Part shown: in pieces, positions 1 to 7,009 of the stretch
Numbering within the stretch: position 1 is the stretch's first letter
Layout: the number at the start of each line of letters is the position of its first letter
DNA from: Chloroflexota bacterium
GTDB lineage: Bacteria; Chloroflexota; Anaerolineae; Caldilineales; Caldilineaceae
DNA length: 15,367 bases
Assembly (NCBI GenBank): GCA_003577005.1
Contig: QEUW01000165.1
Location: forward strand, 1 to 15,367
Direction of reading: 5' to 3'
Notes under the pieces: model-generated
What the model was told of the DNA's origin: nothing
The model's database searches: none
What the model saw: the letters and a program-made list of their open reading frames with translations, nothing else
Translations under genes and position numbers: made by a program

Positions 1-253
1 CGTTATGATTCGTGTAGTCGGCGACAAACATGTCGCCGGCGCGGTTGAAACGGATGCCGTTGCCGCAACTGCCGTCCGGTAATTCTAGAAAGAGCGACGC
101 TTCCCCCTCCGGTGTCACTTTGCCGATGGTCTGTTGGCGGGCAAAATTGACCGCGTAGAGATTGCCTGTTCGGTCGACCCCCGGCCCTTCGACACCATCG
201 GTAAAGCTGTTTACAGGTGTAAAGTCACGGCTCCGCCCCATTTCGTTGCTCAT
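1..253 (-). CDS. SMP-30/gluconolactonase/LRE-like protein, N-terminal part (runs off the window)
   Basis: This is the first 84 codons of a gene that continues beyond base 1. The start ATG (251-253) overlaps the stop of the upstream GNAT gene as ATGA, so translation is probably coupled. The visible protein has blade-like segments: a 'DGVEGPGVDRTGNLYAVNF' stretch, then 'IGKVTPEGEASLF', then 'GNGIRFNRAGDMFVADY'. This is the usual pattern of SMP-30/gluconolactonase six-bladed propellers (lactonases acting on sugar acid lactones and related esters, metal dependent). The catalytic metal ligands would lie mostly in the missing part, so activity cannot be judged. No signal peptide is seen at the N-terminus, which fits a cytoplasmic enzyme. 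It could also be a related NHL/strictosidine-synthase-like propeller. The family call is fairly firm; the substrate is unknown. Confidence 0.8.
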   Translation of the reverse strand, partial: MSNEMGRSRDFTPVNSFTDGVEGPGVDRTGNLYAVNFARQQTIGKVTPEGEASLFLELPDGSCGNGIRFNRAGDMFVADYTNHN

Positions 254-705
254 GACGCCTCCTCCAGATCGATGACCATGACCGGGATCTCGCGATGCAT
301 CGCACCCATCACCGTTTTCACCTGGCGCGCCCCCATGTGCTCATAGAAGCCTACCGCATGGGGGTCCGCTTCAAGTTCCAGGTAGCTGGAGCCGGCCCGC
401 CGCGCCTGGTCGAGCGCATGGTGAAAGAGTGCCCGCCCCACACCTGTCCCGATCCGTGGTGGCGTGACCCAGAGATGGTCGAGCAGGCTCTTCCTCCACC
501 CATGCACCAGCGCATACCAGGCGATGATGGTGCCGTCGTCCACAGCTTTGTACGTCACGCTCCGCTCCACATACTCAGGTGTGATGCGCAGTCGCTCAGT
601 CCAGCGCGCCATCCATTCGGCTGGATAACCCCAGTACGCCGTACCGGCTATACAGATCGCCTTTAGCTCGTCTGCATCTGCCGGAGCGGCCCGTACAATC
701 TTCAC
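250..705 (-). CDS. GNAT-family N-acetyltransferase
   Basis: A 151-residue single-domain GNAT protein, the normal length for the family, which moves an acetyl group from acetyl-CoA to an amine. The acetyl-CoA binding motif A (R-x-x-G-x-G) is seen as RIGTGVG at residues 84-90, after the beta4 strand 'DHLWV'. The C-terminal 'AVGFYEHMGA' (about 117-126) is the usual alpha4/beta6 region with the catalytic-type Tyr. The start is GTG at 705, chosen because an AGGA lies about 8 bases upstream and no ATG is suitable. The gene ends in a 4-base overlap with the SMP-30-like gene, so the two are co-translated. It lies 114 bases downstream of the RidA-family gene on the same strand, but a hairpin repeat sits between them. 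The acceptor substrate cannot be read from the sequence. Confidence 0.9.
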   Translation of the reverse strand: MKIVRAAPADADELKAICIAGTAYWGYPAEWMARWTERLRITPEYVERSVTYKAVDDGTIIAWYALVHGWRKSLLDHLWVTPPRIGTGVGRALFHHALDQARRAGSSYLELEADPHAVGFYEHMGARQVKTVMGAMHREIPVMVIDLEEAS

Positions 706-720
706 GACCGTATTCCTACA

Positions 721-798
721 AAAAGTAGTTCACAGAGAGCACAGAGAAGACACAGAGAACGCGGAGAACAACCTCTGTGTTCTCTGTGAACAGCTTTT
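721..798. repeat. Palindromic repeat built on CACAGAGA units, possible terminator
   Basis: Arms 721-746 and 773-798 are inverted copies matching at 23 of 26 positions, with a 26-base spacer that itself contains more CACAGAGA-like units. Read on the minus strand, the stem is followed by CUUUUUGU, so it could end the RidA-family transcript. The AAAAG/CTTTT edges make it nearly symmetrical, so it may act in both directions. Short-unit palindromes of this kind in intergenic DNA are often present in many copies per genome; that is inference here, since only one copy is in the window. Confidence 0.75.
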
Positions 799-819
799 AC
801 TCTTTGCCCAAACCCTCAC

Positions 820-1272
820 CTACTTCACCTCAAAAATTACCTCGACCTCCACGGCATAATCGGATGGGATCTGCATGCCGACGGCGCTGCGGGCGTGGCG
901 GCCGGCTTCGCCAAAGACTTCCAAAAAGAGATCGCTGGCGCCGTGGATGACGGCGGGTGTATTGTTGAAACCGGGCGCCACGTTGACCATCCCCAACACC
1001 TTGACCACGCGCACCACATTGTCCAGGCTGCCGACCAGCGTTTTGACTGCCTGCAGACAGCATAAGGCCGAGAGTTTGGCGCCTTCATAACCCTGCTCTA
1101 CCGTCACATCGGCGCCGACTTTGCCGATGACCTCTTTGCCGCCAAAACGGGAGACCTGCCCCGACGTGTAGACGAGGTTGCCCGTGCGCACAGCGTGCAT
1201 GAGCCGTCCGGCGTTGAGGTCGATGGCGGGCAGGTCGTAACCCAGTTCGCGCACTTTGGCTTCGTAAGACAT
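820..1272 (-). CDS. RidA (YjgF/YER057c/UK114) family protein, long subfamily
   Basis: A 150-residue member of the RidA family, whose best-known members hydrolyse reactive enamine/imine intermediates of amino-acid metabolism. It belongs to the longer branch beginning 'MSYEAKVRELGYDLP', which carries an extra N-terminal segment compared with the ~128-residue classical RidA. Visible family features are 'RTGNLVYTSGQV' (29-40), 'LGSLDNVVRVVKVLGMVN' (79-97) and the C-terminal 'GRHARSAVGM' with Arg128, the position of the substrate-carboxylate-binding Arg in RidA. 'VEVEVIFEV' follows with the conserved Glu. The start at 1272 is set by AAGGAG 10 bases upstream. An in-frame upstream extension to 1419 would run across the promoter and is not credible. 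A strong promoter lies at 1345-1373. The true substrate of this subfamily is unclear. Confidence 0.93.
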   Translation of the reverse strand: MSYEAKVRELGYDLPAIDLNAGRLMHAVRTGNLVYTSGQVSRFGGKEVIGKVGADVTVEQGYEGAKLSALCCLQAVKTLVGSLDNVVRVVKVLGMVNVAPGFNNTPAVIHGASDLFLEVFGEAGRHARSAVGMQIPSDYAVEVEVIFEVK

Positions 1273-1344
1273 GGCTGGCTTTCTCCTTATGTTCCTGCGT
1301 GCTTGAATGAGATGCCGATAACCGGCAGTCGTGATGATGTGCCT

Positions 1345-1373
1345 ATTATAGTGGTTTGTGCGCCCGCTGTCCA
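1345..1373 (-). promoter_or_regulatory. Sigma70-type promoter for the RidA-family gene
   Basis: On the minus strand, TGGACA (1368-1373, 5 of 6 against TTGACA) and a perfect TATAAT (1345-1350) are separated by exactly 17 bases. Transcription would begin near 1338, giving a leader of about 65 bases before the RidA-family start at 1272. It diverges from the chaperonin promoter; the two -35 elements are about 30 bases apart. Confidence 0.8.
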
Positions 1374-1402
1374 TCCTGCACTCGTCTGGCGTATAGCGCA
1401 AG

Positions 1403-1431
1403 ATGCCAACCTGCGCCACGCATGGTATAAT
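1403..1431 (+). promoter_or_regulatory. Extended -10 promoter giving a probably leaderless chaperonin mRNA
   Basis: A perfect TATAAT (1426-1431) is preceded by TGG (1423-1425), forming the extended -10 TGnTATAAT. A 4-of-6 -35 (ATGCCA, 1403-1408) lies 17 bases upstream. The ATG at 1440 is only 8 bases after the -10, so transcription should begin at or within a base or two of the start codon. No Shine-Dalgarno sequence is present, which agrees with leaderless translation. No CIRCE-type inverted repeat is seen here. Confidence 0.78.
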
Positions 1432-1439
1432 GGCCCCTC

Positions 1440-3053
1440 ATGAAGCATCCTCGTTTAGCTTTTGAACCTGAAGCGCGTCAGGCGTTGCGCCGGGGCTTTA
1501 ACACCCTCGCCGATATGATGGCCGTAGCCTTGGGCCCCCGCGGCCGGCTGGTGGCGGTCGCGCGTGAAAATCCCAGGCGCCCGCCCGAGCTGCTTGACGA
1601 CGGGGCTACGATTGCCCGACGCTTTCTCGGCCTGCCCAGCCGTTGGGAGAGCATGGGCACCTTTCTGGCCCGCCATATCGCCTGGCGGGTGGAAGAGGCG
1701 GTGGGCGACGGCGCCACCACTGCCGTGGTCATCGCTCGCCAGGTGCTCAACGAGATGGATCGCTTAGCCGCCGCTGGCTACAACCCCATGCGCATCCGCC
1801 GTGGGGTCGAGCGTCTGCTCCCTGTGTTGTTGGAGGAATTGAAGACGCTGGCGCAGCCGTTGGCAACAGCCGACCAGATCGTTGCGCTGGCTACGGCCAT
1901 CACCGGTGATAAGACCCTGGGCAACTTTATCGAAGAGATCTTCGACACCGTCGGCCCCTATGGTGCAGTGGATGTCCGCACCAACTATGGCCGCGGCCAC
2001 GACCGCCAATACATCCACGGTGCGTTGTGGAATCAGGGCTGGGTCTCCTCCTATTTTGCGACCGAAGGGGGGACAGCCATCCTCAAGGAGCCGTACATTC
2101 TGCTCACGAACCGCCATCTGCAAAGCGCCGCCGAGCTGGCGGCGGTCATGGGTCGGGTGCGCGAGGTGGGGAGCGGTCGCGGGCTGGTTGTCATTGCCAA
2201 CGGAGTCGAGAAGGATGCGCTCAACATCCTTGTCACCAACAAAGTGCGCGGCGCGTTGCCCACACTGGCGATCAAGACACCTGGTCTAGGTCTGGAGAAA
2301 AACGAAATCCTGCAAGACCTGGCGACTCTGTGCGGGGGGAGGGTCTTTCTGGCCGAAGAGCAGGGCCGGTTGGAAGAGGTCACGCTCGCCGACCTGGGCC
2401 AGGCGGACGAGGTGCAGGCGATCCGTTCGGGCTTTACCCTCATCGGCGGCAAGGGGCGTCCGGCGGCGATCCGCCAGCGTTACCAGGAGCTCCGCAGCAG
2501 GCTGCCAGCCGCCGAACCGGGCCGCGAGCGCGAGCGGCTGGTCGAGCGGGCGGGTAAACTACTGGGCGGCGTTGCGCTCTTAAAGGTAGGTGGCGCCACC
2601 GAGAGCGAGCAAGAATATCTGAAGGACCGCGCCCGCGAGGCCGTCCAGGTGGTGCGGCTGGGGTTGCAAGAGGGGGTGACACCAGGTGGAGGTGTGGCCT
2701 ATCTCAAGTGCCTGCCGGCGCTGGCGTGCGTTCAGCTATCGGACGATGAGGCGCCAGCACGACAGATCATGCACAGCGCGCTGCTAGCTCCCATGCGCGC
2801 CTTGTTAACCAATTCGGGTTATGACCCGGAACCGGTCATCGCCCGTATCCAGCAGTGTGGCGATGGCTGCGGCTTTGACGTGAGGCGCGGTGAAGTGGTG
2901 GATGTGGTTGCGGCGCACATTGTCGATCCGCTCAAAGTGGTGCAAACCGCGCTCCAGATCGGCGTCAGCGGGGCGCTTATGGGGATGACCACCGAGGTGC
3001 TGGTTCACAAACCCCGCCACAATCGCGACGAAGAGGTCGATTTCCGGCCTTGA
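1440..3053 (+). CDS. Divergent GroEL-like (Cpn60) chaperonin paralogue
   Basis: A 537-residue protein that aligns along the full length of GroEL (about 548). Equatorial motifs are 'LGPRGR' (31-36), 'DDGATIAR' (53-60), 'VGDGATTA' (88-95, GroEL GDGTTT phosphate loop), 'TPGGGVAYL' (414-422) and 'VDPLK' (495-499). The apical segment 'GWVSSYF' (200-206) matches GroEL's substrate/GroES-binding 'GYLSPYF'. 'ILQDLATLCGG' (290-300) follows. By ungapped alignment around 'VGGATE...PGGG', GroEL catalytic Asp398 is replaced by Glu400. The GGM-rich tail is missing; the protein ends in a charged tail. GroEL's nucleotide-contacting Asn479 region reads 'GFDVRR' rather than 'GYNAAT'. No GroES gene is adjacent, so the main groESL is presumably elsewhere. 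The start is supported by the extended -10 immediately upstream. It may fold special clients, bind without normal cycling, or partner with housekeeping GroEL. Confidence 0.92.
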   Translation: MKHPRLAFEPEARQALRRGFNTLADMMAVALGPRGRLVAVARENPRRPPELLDDGATIARRFLGLPSRWESMGTFLARHIAWRVEEAVGDGATTAVVIARQVLNEMDRLAAAGYNPMRIRRGVERLLPVLLEELKTLAQPLATADQIVALATAITGDKTLGNFIEEIFDTVGPYGAVDVRTNYGRGHDRQYIHGALWNQGWVSSYFATEGGTAILKEPYILLTNRHLQSAAELAAVMGRVREVGSGRGLVVIANGVEKDALNILVTNKVRGALPTLAIKTPGLGLEKNEILQDLATLCGGRVFLAEEQGRLEEVTLADLGQADEVQAIRSGFTLIGGKGRPAAIRQRYQELRSRLPAAEPGRERERLVERAGKLLGGVALLKVGGATESEQEYLKDRAREAVQVVRLGLQEGVTPGGGVAYLKCLPALACVQLSDDEAPARQIMHSALLAPMRALLTNSGYDPEPVIARIQQCGDGCGFDVRRGEVVDVVAAHIVDPLKVVQTALQIGVSGALMGMTTEVLVHKPRHNRDEEVDFRP

Positions 3054-3055
3054 TA

Positions 3056-3157
3056 GTTACGATTCAGTCTCATCGTACTCATACTCGTTCTCCCAAGTCT
3101 TTGTCGAGGACGAGGAGGAGGACGAGAACAAGTACGAGCAGGAGGCTGAGTCGTAAC
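3056..3157. repeat. Long imperfect hairpin of TCGTACTCGTTCTC-type repeats
   Basis: The outer arms begin GTTACGATTCAGTCTC (3056-3071) and are matched by the inverse copy ending at 3157. In RNA all 16 outer positions pair, two of them as G-U. The interior is purine/pyrimidine-strand biased (GAG/GAC/TAC units, 3103-3140) and pairs imperfectly with 3072-3098. It begins 2 bases after the chaperonin stop. No clear U-tract follows, so it may slow or process transcripts rather than act as a textbook terminator. The composition is unlike the adjoining genes and suggests a dispersed repeat. Confidence 0.65.
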
Positions 3158-3204
3158 TCTTGACGCATATAAACTGTGGGTAATCATCCAGCCTCATCTT
3201 CAAC

Positions 3205-5133
3205 ATGACCGATAGAACAATTCATGACTGGCAGCGTATCGGCGCCTGGGCGGGCGGAACGGTGACGGCAGTGGCGTTGTCACCCAATTTTGCGACCAAC
3301 CGTATAGCCCTGGCGGCCACTGCTGCCGGTCTCTTTCGCTCAATCGATGGCGGCATCACGTGGCAGCCGAGCAACACAGGATTGGCCGACCGCAGCATCG
3401 TAGCCGTCGCTTTTGCACCCCAGAACCGGCCCGGTACACACAGTGTTTATGCCGCCAGCGAAGGGGGACGGCTCTACACGTCCGCTGACGGCGGCGAGGA
3501 GTGGGACGAATGTGCTGCCTGGGCTGGGCTGGGGCAGGCGACCGTGCTGGCGCTGTCACCCAATTTTGCTGCCGATCAGACGCTCTTTGTCGGCACGGCG
3601 GAGGGGATCTTTCGCTCCCAAGACGGCGGGCAGAGTTGGGAAAGCTCCATCTTTGGGTTGCACGACCTCGATGTGCTTTGCATTGCCTGTGCGCCAGATT
3701 ATGCCACCAGCGAAGTGTTGTGGGCGGGCACAGCCAATGGTGGGTTCTATCGCTCGCGCAACGGCGCCCGTTCCTGGCGTGACTCCGGTTTGGGTCTGCC
3801 CGACGATGCTGTCACCGCTTTGGTGGTTTCACCCACGTATGCCATTGACCAGATATTGTACGCGGGCACCGAAGGGTCAGGCCTTTATCGTTCCACCGAT
3901 GGCGGCGCTACCTGGGCGCCCCTCTTCACCGAACTGGCCGCAGAGGGTGTCCTCTGTCTGGCCGCGACAGGTACACGACTTTTGCTTGGCACGAGCGCAG
4001 GTCTCTACCACTCCGGCGACGGTGGACATAGCTGGCTGGCTGCCACAGGCGTGGATGGCGTGGCGACTTCGCTGGCAGTAAGCAAGGATGAGGTCGTTCT
4101 GGCCGGGGCCGAAGAGGGGGTCTATCGCTCGGAAGATAGCGGACAGCGATGGCAGCGTGTTACCCAAGGTCTAGTAGCACATGCCCCGCCTATAGTCCAA
4201 CGTTCGCCCGGCGGTACACTCTTTGCCCTGGACCGCTTTGGCGCGGTAGGGATGTCAGTGGATGGAGGCGCCCACTGGCAGTCTGTGACCGCTGTGCATG
4301 AGTTGGCGCCAGTTACGGCATTGGCCACCAGTGAGGAGGAGGGCCAGACGGTCCTCTATCTTGCCATGCTGGATGGCCGCCTATCTGCCGTATCTGTCGG
4401 TGCAAGGATAGATGAATGGGGCTGGATTCATACGCCAGCGCCAGTGGATCATCATTTCCACCAGATCACAGTTCTACCGGGTGCGCATCCTCACCGCCTG
4501 TTACTGGTCGCCGCCAATGGACAACTCTACCGTTGGGATGGCCGGATTGCGCCGGAACCGATGGCGGCAACGCCACCGTGGCAAGGTGAGGCGCTGCTGC
4601 AACTGGCTCCCGCGCCAGACTTTGCTGCCGATCCCCGGTTGGTGGCGGTCAGCGCCCAGCAAAACAGTCAGGGCAATTACCGTGTGCAGGTTTGGGAGTC
4701 GTTTGACGCTGGAGTGCAGTGGGGCTACCTGGCCGGTCTGGAAACTGCGGTGCCGGCGGTAGCGCTCTGCTGGCCCGTTGACCCAGTGGAGCAGTCGCTC
4801 TTCCTGGCGACGCAGAATCGTGTGATCCGGTTCTTCCGGCCTGGTGGGAATGCAGGATTAGCCTCAACACAGCATTTTTTGGCAGATGGGGTCAATATTA
4901 CTACCATCGCTGCTTCACCAGCCTATGCCGCCGATCGCAGACTCTGGGTCGCCACCAATCGGGGTGTCTATCACTCATCTGATAGTGGGGCGAACTGGAC
5001 TGCCGTAGGTACTGCGCTTACCGATCTGCCGGTCGTTGTGATCTTTTCCCCTGATGGCTCCGCCAGACTTCTTGCGGTCGAATTGGGCGGCACGTTTTGG
5101 AGCATGGCTGCTGGGCAACCAGCGTATTCCTGA
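3205..5133 (+). CDS. Asp-box (BNR/YCF48-like) beta-propeller protein
   Basis: A 642-residue protein with at least ten Asp-box motifs (S-x-D-x-G-x-x-W): near residues 46, 93, 138, 184, 230, 270, 309, 351, 499 and 591. The first eight recur every 39-47 residues. Each is commonly preceded by a strand of the form 'SPNFAADQTLFVGT' (six or more variants). This pattern makes one or two beta-propellers like those in sialidase-like, VPS10-like and YCF48-like proteins. The sialidase catalytic Arg triad cannot be recognised, so this is more likely a binding or scaffold protein than a sialidase. No signal peptide or membrane helix is visible, unusual for Asp-box proteins. The start ATG lacks a clear Shine-Dalgarno. 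It lies 151 bases after the chaperonin on the same strand, so co-transcription is possible. Repeats at 184 (N for D) and 499 (DAG) are degenerate. Function unknown. Confidence 0.85.
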   Translation: MTDRTIHDWQRIGAWAGGTVTAVALSPNFATNRIALAATAAGLFRSIDGGITWQPSNTGLADRSIVAVAFAPQNRPGTHSVYAASEGGRLYTSADGGEEWDECAAWAGLGQATVLALSPNFAADQTLFVGTAEGIFRSQDGGQSWESSIFGLHDLDVLCIACAPDYATSEVLWAGTANGGFYRSRNGARSWRDSGLGLPDDAVTALVVSPTYAIDQILYAGTEGSGLYRSTDGGATWAPLFTELAAEGVLCLAATGTRLLLGTSAGLYHSGDGGHSWLAATGVDGVATSLAVSKDEVVLAGAEEGVYRSEDSGQRWQRVTQGLVAHAPPIVQRSPGGTLFALDRFGAVGMSVDGGAHWQSVTAVHELAPVTALATSEEEGQTVLYLAMLDGRLSAVSVGARIDEWGWIHTPAPVDHHFHQITVLPGAHPHRLLLVAANGQLYRWDGRIAPEPMAATPPWQGEALLQLAPAPDFAADPRLVAVSAQQNSQGNYRVQVWESFDAGVQWGYLAGLETAVPAVALCWPVDPVEQSLFLATQNRVIRFFRPGGNAGLASTQHFLADGVNITTIAASPAYAADRRLWVATNRGVYHSSDSGANWTAVGTALTDLPVVVIFSPDGSARLLAVELGGTFWSMAAGQPAYS

Positions 5134-5183
5134 CGATCCGTCGCTGCTCTGTCGCTATGTGGCGGAACACAGATTCTAGATAC

Positions 5184-5672
5184 TTACCCCACAGTTGCTT
5201 CCTTCACCTGGATCTGCCTTGCCTGTTGCTCGCTATCTTCCGCCACGATGGAGATTTTGCCATCATCTTCGAGCACGGCCCATTTGACCTGTGAAAGTTC
5301 TTCCAGCCCCGCCTTGCGCATTTCGCTAAAGATTTCAGAAGGGGTTACGCGCTCTTTGTTCAAGTTGGCAGTAACCAGGCGACCATGTTGGACAAGAACA
5401 GCGGGCGTGCCCTCGATTAGTTGTTCTAGCTTGTCATTTGCAAAAGTCAGTAGCGAAACAACATATACCAGGACGAAGAGCGTTGCCACGGCTACGAGTG
5501 CATTGGTGAGAGAAAAATCCTCACGGACTAACGCCTGGGACACCAGTTCAGGGACAAGCAACAATACGACCAGTTCCATCGGCGCTAGCTGGCCGAACTC
5601 TCGTTTGCCAAGAACACGCAAACCGGCTAGTACAAACAAATATACAACTACAACGCGCAGCACAGTCTCCAT
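5184..5672 (-). CDS. DUF421 (YetF-like) membrane protein
   Basis: A 162-residue DUF421 protein. It has hydrophobic helices at about 5-20, 33-49 and 57-76, with the family signature 'LRVLGKREFGQLAPMELVVLLL' region between and around the first two. A soluble C-terminal domain follows, with the typical strands 'GTPAVLVQHGRLV' (88-100) and 'WAVLEDDGKISIV' (131-143). The start at 5672 is chosen because AAAGGA stands 5 bases upstream. An in-frame TTG at 5705 would add 11 residues that do not match the family. It is the last gene of a leftward cluster, 47 bases after a membrane-anchored unknown. The family is widespread and linked in Bacillus to spores and the envelope, but its molecular function is not established. 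It converges with the propeller gene, 50 bases apart, without an obvious terminator. Confidence 0.9.
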   Translation of the reverse strand: METVLRVVVVYLFVLAGLRVLGKREFGQLAPMELVVLLLVPELVSQALVREDFSLTNALVAVATLFVLVYVVSLLTFANDKLEQLIEGTPAVLVQHGRLVTANLNKERVTPSEIFSEMRKAGLEELSQVKWAVLEDDGKISIVAEDSEQQARQIQVKEATVG

Positions 5673-5719
5673 ATCGATCCTTTCTGCCATTAGCTCCCAG
5701 CACAAGCCACTACTTCTCG

Positions 5720-6241
5720 TTACGGAAAAATCCAGGTTGTAACCATCACTTGCGCCGGTGCATGCGCCAGCGCCGACACCGTTACCGTGCCGCGCTGTCG
5801 CCCATACTGTTCCCCTTGTAGCTCCACAACCACCTTGCGTATCTCATCTGGCTGTAGATCGGTTAACTCGACTTCGTAGTGTTGCTCGGTGATCTGCTTG
5901 ATATCGGGCGCAAAGACCACTTGTGAGAATTGCTGAATATATTCTGCGGAGAGGCTGATCGTCACCGTCGGCATCATCTGTGCTGAGAGATTGTGGACAG
6001 AAACCACGAGTGGGTTGCTCATCTTATAGCGAAACCGGGTGGGATATTCAACTTGTAGGGCGAAATCCTCGCTGGCTGCCTCGACGTGTGCAACGCTCTC
6101 ACCAAAGACGCCCAGCAGGGCCAGGAGAGGCAACAGCGCGAGCAGCGGTACGCCGATCAGTTGCCGGCGACCAAACGTCAATTGTCGTTTCAACTGTGGT
6201 GGCTGGGGTGGCTGCTCTGTTGGCTGGGATAAATGCTCCAC
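5720..6241 (-). CDS. Membrane-anchored beta-rich protein of unknown function
   Basis: I do not recognise a family. The 173-residue protein has a short Pro/Gln-rich, positively charged cytoplasmic start (1-27, ending 'FGRRQ'), one strong hydrophobic helix (about 28-47) and an extracytoplasmic domain of about 120 residues. That domain has alternating strands such as 'NPLVVSVHNLS' (76-86), 'PTVTISLSAEYIQQF' (91-105) and 'GTVTVSALA' (151-159), resembling an immunoglobulin-like or CARDB/DUF11-like fold. The start is GTG at 6241 with AAAGGA 7 bases upstream; no competing ATG is better placed. It sits 47 bases before the DUF421 gene, so the two are probably one transcript, and 171 bases after the four-helix membrane protein. 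No gene or clear promoter was found in that 171-base gap. The DUF421 neighbour and one-helix topology suggest a partner at the cell envelope. Confidence 0.75.
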   Translation of the reverse strand: MEHLSQPTEQPPQPPQLKRQLTFGRRQLIGVPLLALLPLLALLGVFGESVAHVEAASEDFALQVEYPTRFRYKMSNPLVVSVHNLSAQMMPTVTISLSAEYIQQFSQVVFAPDIKQITEQHYEVELTDLQPDEIRKVVVELQGEQYGRQRGTVTVSALAHAPAQVMVTTWIFP

Positions 6242-6412
6242 TGCTCTATCCTTTGTGACCTGTCTGCTGGCTGTTCTTGGGGTTGCGGTAGCAACTTTAT
6301 CTTCTACCGTACTAAAATCCTGAGCAGGGTCAATAAGTCGTGATACAACCCAAGGGTAGGCCAGCGGGCACAGCAGAGGAACAACAAAGGATCTCGTAGG
6401 GTCAGGCGCCGT

Positions 6413-7009
6413 TTACGACCGTCGCCGCCAGCGGAACCAGGTAGAGCGGAGTAACCCGGTCGCTTGCAGCCAGAAGAGGATGGCTAGCAGCACCACTGTT
6501 ACGGCCAGGCCTAATTCGGTGGACAGGGTGGAAGGATCAAACGCAGAGGCAGAAGCCATATCTGAATCGGTTTCAGCGGTGGCCGTTATGATTGAGTGGG
6601 TCACCTGCTGTAACAGATGCAAGGCGAGGGCATTGAGGGCGAGCACACTCAAGGTAATCAGGCCAAATTCGAGCGGCACAGTCAGCCGGCTGCTCACCCG
6701 CGGCACGCGGTAAAAGAAGAGCGCCAGGCTGATCAAGACGAGTACACATGCGGGCAGGTAGAGACCGCTGCCGGTCTGTAATAAACCGGCCAGCGCCGCC
6801 TGCCAGGCATCTGGTGTCGTGACCGTCCGCACCGTCCACCACGCCAGCCACTGTTGGGTTACAATCAACCCCCAGATAAAGAGGAGATACCAGACTGTTA
6901 TCAGCAGGAGAATCGAGCCGAGGATGCGTAGATAGCGGCTCCAGACCTGTGCGGTCGCCCGCGCCGACGTCTCGTCAATGCCAATGATGTTGCTCTCTTC
7001 TAGCTGCAT
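6413..7009 (-). CDS. Four-helix integral membrane protein, unknown
   Basis: An unrecognised 198-residue protein with four hydrophobic segments at about 30-50, 82-101, 115-133 and 166-183 and a basic end ('WFRWRRRS'). Under the positive-inside rule this places both ends in the cytoplasm. An acidic/Ser-rich loop (about 143-162, 'TAETDSDMASASAFDPS') joins helices 3 and 4. The start at 7009 is favoured by GGAG 6 bases upstream. A longer GTG form from 7096 has no ribosome site and adds 29 low-complexity residues. A promoter with an extended -10 lies at 7137-7145. The gene heads a leftward cluster with the one-helix protein and the DUF421 protein, suggesting a shared membrane role, which is inference. 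No catalytic motif, channel signature or transporter motif is visible. Confidence 0.72.
   Translation of the reverse strand: MQLEESNIIGIDETSARATAQVWSRYLRILGSILLLITVWYLLFIWGLIVTQQWLAWWTVRTVTTPDAWQAALAGLLQTGSGLYLPACVLVLISLALFFYRVPRVSSRLTVPLEFGLITLSVLALNALALHLLQQVTHSIITATAETDSDMASASAFDPSTLSTELGLAVTVVLLAILFWLQATGLLRSTWFRWRRRS

Noticed and set aside
721..798. Possible CRISPR array because of repeated short units.
   Set aside because: Units are about 10 bases, spacing is irregular, and there are no unique spacers or cas genes.
1423..1480. CIRCE-type HrcA operator at the chaperonin promoter.
   Set aside because: No TTAGCACTC-N9-GAGTGCTAA-like repeat is present near the promoter or start.
5134..5183. 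Terminator between the convergent propeller and DUF421 genes.
   Set aside because: No stem with U-tract could be found in either direction.
6242..6412. A promoter or small gene in the gap before the one-helix membrane protein.
   Set aside because: TTGACC is present on the minus strand, but the best -10 at the right distance has only three matches, and no frame has a ribosome site.
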